DNA of 11,164 nucleotides from RGIG5327 sp045612485 (GTDB taxonomy: Bacteria > Verrucomicrobiota > Lentisphaeria > Victivallales > UBA1829): contig JAZKZE010000148.1 of the NCBI GenBank assembly GCA_045612485.1, positions 1 through 11,164 on the forward strand, in the 5' to 3' direction. A program made the translations under genes and the position numbers. The notes beneath the pieces were generated by a model. That model was not told where the DNA came from and did no database searches. It saw only the letters and a program-made list of their open reading frames with translations. The first letter of the stretch is position 1, and the number at the start of each line of letters is the position of its first letter. Below, piece by piece: positions 7,162 through 11,164 of the stretch.

Positions 7162-7216
7162 TTTTTTCTCCTTTTATGATTGGAATGAATCATCGAATTT
7201 TTATATTATTATATAT

Positions 7217-7244
7217 AATTTACACGCAATGAGGCATATTTCAA
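7217..7244 (-). promoter_or_regulatory. Possible sigma70-type promoter for the dehydrogenase
   Basis: On the minus strand TTGAAA (7239-7244) and TAAATT (7217-7222) are 16 bp apart, inside the 116-bp AT-rich gap between two genes. An inverted repeat, ATTTCA-AGC-TGAAAT (7238-7252), overlaps the -35 element and could be an operator. The AT-richness makes chance matches easy, and other -10 choices (for example TATAAT-like sequence just downstream) exist. Confidence 0.35.
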
Positions 7245-7277
7245 GCTGAAATTTTTTTTTGCAGGAAGTTTTTGCTT

Positions 7278-7922
7278 TTATTCCCCTCTGAAAAGAAGAC
7301 CGCAGAGATTTCCGCACCCCTTTTTCAGACAGCTTTCTTTACACAGACGGACAATAAGAGCATGATACTCATTGAAAAGAGAAACCTTGTTTTCCAGATT
7401 GTCCATAAAAATTTTCTGCATATCATCATAAGGCATTTTCTCCTCCAATCCCAGGTGACGGGAGGCAAAGCGTCTTGTGTAGGTGTCAATGATGAACATG
7501 GGTTTACTATAGGCATACAGAAGAATGGAGTCGGCAGTTTCTTTCCCCACTCCTTTCAAAGACAGCAGTTCTTTACGCAAAGAAAATACATCAACGTTTT
7601 TCCGGTAAAAAGAATCCTTCTGCAAATAAAATTCCGCCATAACCTTGAGGTAAATACTTTTCTGACGGAAGAAGCCGGCGGGGGCAATATATTTCTGCAA
7701 TTTTTCTTCCGGACAAAACAAAATCTTTTCCGCAGAATCAATACCTGCTGTTTCCAGATTTTCCAGGGCTTTTTCCACATTCACCCATGCTGTATTCTGG
7801 GTGAGGATGGCTCCCGTAATGATCTCCCAGTTTTTCCCGCTTTTACATGGCCACCAGTATTGTTTCCCGAAACGGGTGTAAAGACGGTCAAAATACAGCG
7901 GGATCAACTTGAGATTTCTCAT
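7278..7922 (-). CDS. Endonuclease III superfamily (HhH-GPD) glycosylase, MagIII/MpgII-like
   Basis: This 214-residue base-excision repair protein is probably a 3-methyladenine/alkylpurine glycosylase. Features include WWP near residue 24, ILTQNTAWVNVEKAL (the GPD-domain helix), the helix-hairpin-helix LKGVGKETADSILLYA and IIDTYTRR with the catalytic Asp. The Lys of the endonuclease III catalytic pair (GRKTA) is replaced: here the loop reads GKETA, as in the Helicobacter MagIII and Thermotoga MpgII branch, which are monofunctional glycosylases. The C-terminus has a compact Cys pattern (C-x3-C-x4-C-x3-C), not the usual C-x6-C-x2-C-x5-C iron-sulfur loop. The ATG at 7922 is one base after the fucosidase stop. 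A GTG at 7937 with AGGA 5 nt upstream (7943-7946) would add five residues and overlap the fucosidase by 14 bp, and I cannot decide between the two. Either way it is translationally coupled to the fucosidase. Confidence 0.87.
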   Translation of the reverse strand: MRNLKLIPLYFDRLYTRFGKQYWWPCKSGKNWEIITGAILTQNTAWVNVEKALENLETAGIDSAEKILFCPEEKLQKYIAPAGFFRQKSIYLKVMAEFYLQKDSFYRKNVDVFSLRKELLSLKGVGKETADSILLYAYSKPMFIIDTYTRRFASRHLGLEEKMPYDDMQKIFMDNLENKVSLFNEYHALIVRLCKESCLKKGCGNLCGLLFRGE

Positions 7923-7923
7923 G

Positions 7924-9627
7924 TCAGCACAAAACACCCATTTCCTGAACGGTCATCTCTTCCACTGTATAAACCGTCTGCAATGCTGTCATTTTCAGTT
8001 TGATTGCTTTCACCGGAGCAAATTCTGTGATCTGGGCAATGGGGTTGGCTTTGATATTGGCAAATTCCCCCTCACAGATTTTCTTCCATACATTGTTTTC
8101 ATCAAGTATTTCCAGTTTATAATGGGTGGGAGTCCCGTAGGAATGGGGCCATACGGGAGTAAAAATAAAGCCTTTGATCTCTTTTTCTTCCGGAAGAGTC
8201 CAGACTGCTTCCATTCCTTTTATCACTGGCGCAGACAATTTCAGATAATCTTCCCTTTCTGTCAGATCCGGTATGCCGGAAGCGGAATTGAGCAGCTCTT
8301 CCTCCGCCTGATACAACCCCAGAAAAAGTGTGGATATTTCCGGATTCCATTCTGTCGTCTTCTCTATGGTGATCCTGATGGCATCACAGAAGGTATTTTT
8401 TACCCTCTTCAGCCGTTTGAAACCGACAGCCTCTCCGGAAAGGAGTTTTTCCCATTTTCCATTTTTTCTTACGGAAACTGTATAGGAACGGATACTCTCC
8501 CCTTTGATCATCTCTTCCTGCATTTCCATGAAATTAAAGGAGATCTCTCTGCCGAATTCAACAATACCTGCCTTATCTTTTATTGCGATATTTCCTGTAA
8601 AGACCTTCTTTTCAAAAAGGGATTCTATGGCTTGCCTGAATTCTTTCAGCCTTTCACAATCCCCCTGAGTCATCACTCCGGATCTATCCGGGGCTATCCC
8701 GATATTCATGAATCCGCCGCACCCAACACTGTGCAGATAGATATTGACAAGTGTTCCCACTGATCTCTGTTTGCCTTCCTGTTCCGGGTGATAAAACCAG
8801 CCGGGACGCAATGGGAAATCCGCTTCAAAAGGAATAAAATATTTTCCGTCACAAGTTCCTTTCATCCCCTCGTGACCGATGGTCAGACCGGGGGCGGGTT
8901 CGATCCCTTCCCGTGCCGGATTGGGGGTGTAAGTGCCGAAAGATTCTTCATGGGCAAAACCGCATTCATTGCCCACCCAGCGCAATTCCGGACCGATGTC
9001 ACTGAAGATCGCTGCATCTTTCTGTAATTCACGGGCGATTTTCCAGGTGTTTTCCCAGTCATAGTAGGTGGAGGCGTCGATCCTGCGTATTTCTCTTGCC
9101 CCGCCGTAATAACCATCTCCGCCATTGGCTCCGTCAAACCAAAGTTCAAATCCCTGACCGTAATTGGAAAAGATCTCCCGCAGCTGTTCCCGGTAGACAT
9201 TCAGATACTCTTCCTTTCCGTAGGAAGGATGATTTCTGTCCCAGGGGGAAACATAAAAACCGATTTCCAGTCCATTGGCGCGGCAGGCATCCGCCATTTC
9301 TCTGACCAGATCCCCTTTTCCCTTCCGCCAGGGGGAGGCAGTAATATTATGAAGCGTCGTTTTTGTGGGCCACAGACAGAACCCGTCATGGTGCTTGCAT
9401 ACAAGGATGATCCCGGAAAGACCGCCTTCTTTACACGCCTTCACGATTTTATCCGCATCGAAATTTTCCGGATCGAAAAGAAGCGGGGATTCATCCCCGT
9501 AGCCCCACTCTTTGTTGGTATAGGTATTCAGACCGAAATGCATGATCCCGTAAATGGCATTATGCCTTTTCTTCTGAAAAAGACTTTTGGGAACGGGACC
9601 TGAATTGTGTACGGATAAAATGGACAT
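7924..9627 (-). CDS. GH29 alpha-L-fucosidase, predicted cytoplasmic
   Basis: This 567-residue enzyme hydrolyses alpha-L-fucosides with retention. The N-terminal (beta/alpha)8-like catalytic domain has MHFGLNTYT (29-37), KHHDGFCLW (78-86), YVSPWDRNHPSY and ELWFDGANG (161-169) with the likely nucleophile D165. E221 in RWVGNECG is the likely acid/base by analogy to the GH29-B subgroup, and WFYHPE (277-282) and NIGIAPDRSG (308-317) are further GH29 signatures. The C-terminal part holds a beta-sandwich (about 335-450) and a discoidin/F5-8-like module (about 465-567, with EGEFANIKANPIAQ). No signal peptide is seen, so it should act on short fucosylated oligosaccharides imported into the cell. It starts 32 bp after miaB; AAGG at 9637-9640 is a weak ribosome site. 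No fucose catabolic genes or transporters adjoin it. Confidence 0.93.
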   Translation of the reverse strand: MSILSVHNSGPVPKSLFQKKRHNAIYGIMHFGLNTYTNKEWGYGDESPLLFDPENFDADKIVKACKEGGLSGIILVCKHHDGFCLWPTKTTLHNITASPWRKGKGDLVREMADACRANGLEIGFYVSPWDRNHPSYGKEEYLNVYREQLREIFSNYGQGFELWFDGANGGDGYYGGAREIRRIDASTYYDWENTWKIARELQKDAAIFSDIGPELRWVGNECGFAHEESFGTYTPNPAREGIEPAPGLTIGHEGMKGTCDGKYFIPFEADFPLRPGWFYHPEQEGKQRSVGTLVNIYLHSVGCGGFMNIGIAPDRSGVMTQGDCERLKEFRQAIESLFEKKVFTGNIAIKDKAGIVEFGREISFNFMEMQEEMIKGESIRSYTVSVRKNGKWEKLLSGEAVGFKRLKRVKNTFCDAIRITIEKTTEWNPEISTLFLGLYQAEEELLNSASGIPDLTEREDYLKLSAPVIKGMEAVWTLPEEKEIKGFIFTPVWPHSYGTPTHYKLEILDENNVWKKICEGEFANIKANPIAQITEFAPVKAIKLKMTALQTVYTVEEMTVQEMGVLC

Positions 9628-9659
9628 TTCTCTCTGCCTTCAGTTAATGTAACACTTTT

Positions 9660-11003
9660 TTATTTTTCCACCACTTCCCCGTAAAGGGTCATGGAGGTGG
9701 CGGAAGTTACTTTTACATGGATAAAATCACCCTCTTTGATATTTTCCGGTTTGGGGAATACCACAGTTTTGAATGTATCTGTTCTTCCTGACCACCGTTC
9801 TGCATTACGTTTGCTGGGACCTTCCACAAGAAGTTCAAAAGTTTCCCCTACAAGTGCGGTATTTTTTCTTTTATTGGTCTCTTCCAGTTCCGCAAGAAGT
9901 ACCTGATTGCGCCGTTCCTTTTCCGCCTGGGGTACGTCATCAGTCATTTTTGCCGACTTTGTTCCTTTCCGGGGGGAATATTTGAAGATGAAAGCATTAT
10001 CAAAGCCCACCTTGTGCATGAGAGCGTGTGTGGCATTGAAATCCTCTTCCGTTTCCGTGGGGAATCCCACAATGATATCGGTGGAAAAATTGATATGGGG
10101 TACAAGTGAACGCAGATCTTCCACGATTTTATAATACTGTGCGGAATTGTAAGGACGGTTCATCTCTTTAAGGATGCGGTCGGAACCCGACTGCATGGGA
10201 AGATGGATATTTTTACATACTTTGGGAAGTCTTGCAATGGTTTCAATGAGTTTCTTATTGAAAAATGCAGGATGGGGAGAAGTGAAACGGATGCGCCTGA
10301 TCCCTTCAATGGCACTGATCCTTTCCAGAAGATCCGCAAACGGCGATTCATCATCCGGAATGGGCGGCAATACATCCCCCATACCGTAAGCGGCAACATT
10401 CTGTCCCAGAAGCATGATCTCCACCACACCTTTTTCTGCAAGCATTTCCGCTTCTTTCACAATACTGTCCGCTTCCCTGCAGCGTTCTCTTCCTCTTACA
10501 TAAGGCACGATACAATAGGAACAGAAACGGTTGCATCCTCTGGAAATGGAGATAAAGGCACAATAGGGTTTATCTGCCTCCTCCACTCTGTGAGCGTCGA
10601 TCCCGGGGGTATCCGCCCCGAAACGGGCGTCTTTCCGGATCTTTGCACGCTCTTTTGCAAGATCTTCAAAAATCTCCGGCAACGCATGGATATTATCTGT
10701 CCCCACAGCAAAATCCAGATGGGGGATCTTCTGCAGAAGTTCCTCTCCCCGGCTCTGCGCCATACATCCCATGATGCCGAAGATCATGTGGGGTTTTTCA
10801 TAGAGAAGGCGTTTCATGATCCCCAGTTTGCCGATGGCTTTGATCTCCGCCTGTTCCCGGACGCTGCATGTATTGAGTATGACCGCATCCGCTTCCTCTT
10901 CTGTATGGACGATGGTGTGACCCGCTTCCGCAAGAAGGGCGGCGGCGGATTCAGAATCCCGTTCATTCATCTGACAGCCGTATGTCTTTATATAGATCCT
11001 CAT
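9660..11003 (-). CDS. miaB: tRNA-2-methylthio-N6-dimethylallyladenosine synthase MiaB
   Basis: This radical-SAM methylthiotransferase converts i6A37 to ms2i6A37 in tRNAs reading U-starting codons. The 447-residue length is normal. The N-terminal UPF0004 domain binds the auxiliary [4Fe-4S] cluster through C10 (TYGCQMN), C46 (NTCSVRE) and C80 (GCMAQ). The radical-SAM cluster is C157-x3-C161-x2-C164 (RGCNRFCSYCIVPYVRGRE). A C-terminal TRAM domain (about 380-447) binds tRNA. TYGCQMN together with NTCSVRE and IVPYVRGRERCR distinguishes MiaB from MtaB and RimO. The ATG has a good AGGTGA site 7 nt upstream (11011-11016). It follows the unidentified upstream gene by 20 bp and probably belongs to the same transcript. 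Confidence 0.97.
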   Translation of the reverse strand: MRIYIKTYGCQMNERDSESAAALLAEAGHTIVHTEEEADAVILNTCSVREQAEIKAIGKLGIMKRLLYEKPHMIFGIMGCMAQSRGEELLQKIPHLDFAVGTDNIHALPEIFEDLAKERAKIRKDARFGADTPGIDAHRVEEADKPYCAFISISRGCNRFCSYCIVPYVRGRERCREADSIVKEAEMLAEKGVVEIMLLGQNVAAYGMGDVLPPIPDDESPFADLLERISAIEGIRRIRFTSPHPAFFNKKLIETIARLPKVCKNIHLPMQSGSDRILKEMNRPYNSAQYYKIVEDLRSLVPHINFSTDIIVGFPTETEEDFNATHALMHKVGFDNAFIFKYSPRKGTKSAKMTDDVPQAEKERRNQVLLAELEETNKRKNTALVGETFELLVEGPSKRNAERWSGRTDTFKTVVFPKPENIKEGDFIHVKVTSATSMTLYGEVVEK

Positions 11004-11023
11004 GGGGGAGTCACCTTTCTTTA

Positions 11024-11164
11024 TCAGTAGTTCTTATATACATACATATTGTTGCGGTGGATGATCTCTTCATCCGCATGGTATTTAAGGATGGTATGAT
11101 TGCTGGAGGACTGGTAGCCGGCAAGAAGTTTGCACTCTGTGGAGGAGAAATTGGTCAGCCCCTT
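11024..11164 (-). CDS. 3' end of an unrecognised gene (partial)
   Basis: The minus-strand frame is open from the right edge to a TGA at 11024-11026 and gives the last 46 residues. The C-terminus reads LTNFSSTECKLLAGY, then a His-rich, acidic stretch (LKYHADEEIIHRNNMYVY), and ends KNY. The frame ends 20 bp before miaB, just ahead of its ribosome binding site, which is the expected operon spacing, so the coding assignment is credible. I do not recognise the family from this tail and give no function. Confidence 0.6.
   Translation of the reverse strand, partial: KGLTNFSSTECKLLAGYQSSSNHTILKYHADEEIIHRNNMYVYKNY

Noticed and set aside
6082..7179. A 365-codon open frame on the plus strand
   Set aside because: It is antisense to the dehydrogenase, with Phe/Gly/Cys-rich composition and no domain; it is a shadow frame.
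7909..8763. A 284-codon open frame on the plus strand
   Set aside because: It is antisense to the fucosidase C-terminal half and the glycosylase start; it is low-complexity and Phe-rich, with no family signature.
10203..11030. A 275-codon open frame on the plus strand
   Set aside because: It is antisense to miaB and a mirror of its coding bias.
1..11164. CRISPR arrays, insertion sequences, tRNA or rRNA genes, phage or defence islands
   Set aside because: No regularly spaced repeats, transposase-like frames, terminal repeats, tRNA cloverleaf or T-loop consensus, or toxin-antitoxin-like small gene pairs were seen on either strand.

Overview
This is mostly an ordinary bacterial chromosome stretch. 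The mid-range GC (mid-to-upper 40s % by eye), the clear AGGAG-type ribosome binding sites, the tight same-strand gene runs and the gene content (surface-polysaccharide type genes, a cytoplasmic GH29 fucosidase, a sugar/polyol-type dehydrogenase, scavenging of a vitamin) suggest a host-associated or polysaccharide-degrading anaerobe. Lentisphaerota or another member of the PVC group is my best guess, at low confidence; nothing in the window fixes the taxon.

Layout. The plus strand carries only the left 1.3 kb: the 3' end of a coiled-coil protein with a glycosyltransferase-type tail, then an NAD-dependent sugar-nucleotide epimerase/dehydratase. This is probably the end of a surface-glycan cluster. 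A strong bidirectional terminator hairpin (about 1336-1370) separates it from everything to the right, which is on the minus strand. Reading the minus strand in transcription order from the right edge: the 3' end of an unrecognised gene, miaB (tRNA methylthiotransferase), a GH29 alpha-L-fucosidase, and an endonuclease III superfamily glycosylase, all tightly packed. Next comes a 116-bp AT-rich gap with a possible promoter, then a 556-residue SorE-like medium-chain dehydrogenase. A second gap holds two hairpins. After it come a PnuC/PnuT-family vitamin transporter, a thiamine pyrophosphokinase that overlaps it by 4 bp, mutY, and lysS.

How the genes work together. The clearest functional unit is the transporter plus thiamine pyrophosphokinase: uptake of free thiamine through a PnuT-type carrier and trapping as thiamine diphosphate. 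Two DNA-repair glycosylases are present: MutY for A opposite 8-oxoG, and a MagIII/MpgII-like HhH-GPD protein probably for alkylated purines. They are embedded in different transcription units. The fucosidase and the dehydrogenase are probably catabolic, but no sugar transporter or regulator is seen beside them.

Most notable. The dehydrogenase is about 140-200 residues longer than usual MDR enzymes, and its extra part looks like a degenerate second copy of its own Rossmann domain. The glycosylase next to the fucosidase has a non-canonical cysteine cluster and lacks the endonuclease III catalytic lysine. I found no CRISPR array, mobile element, tRNA, rRNA or defence system, and no wholly new system that I can defend.
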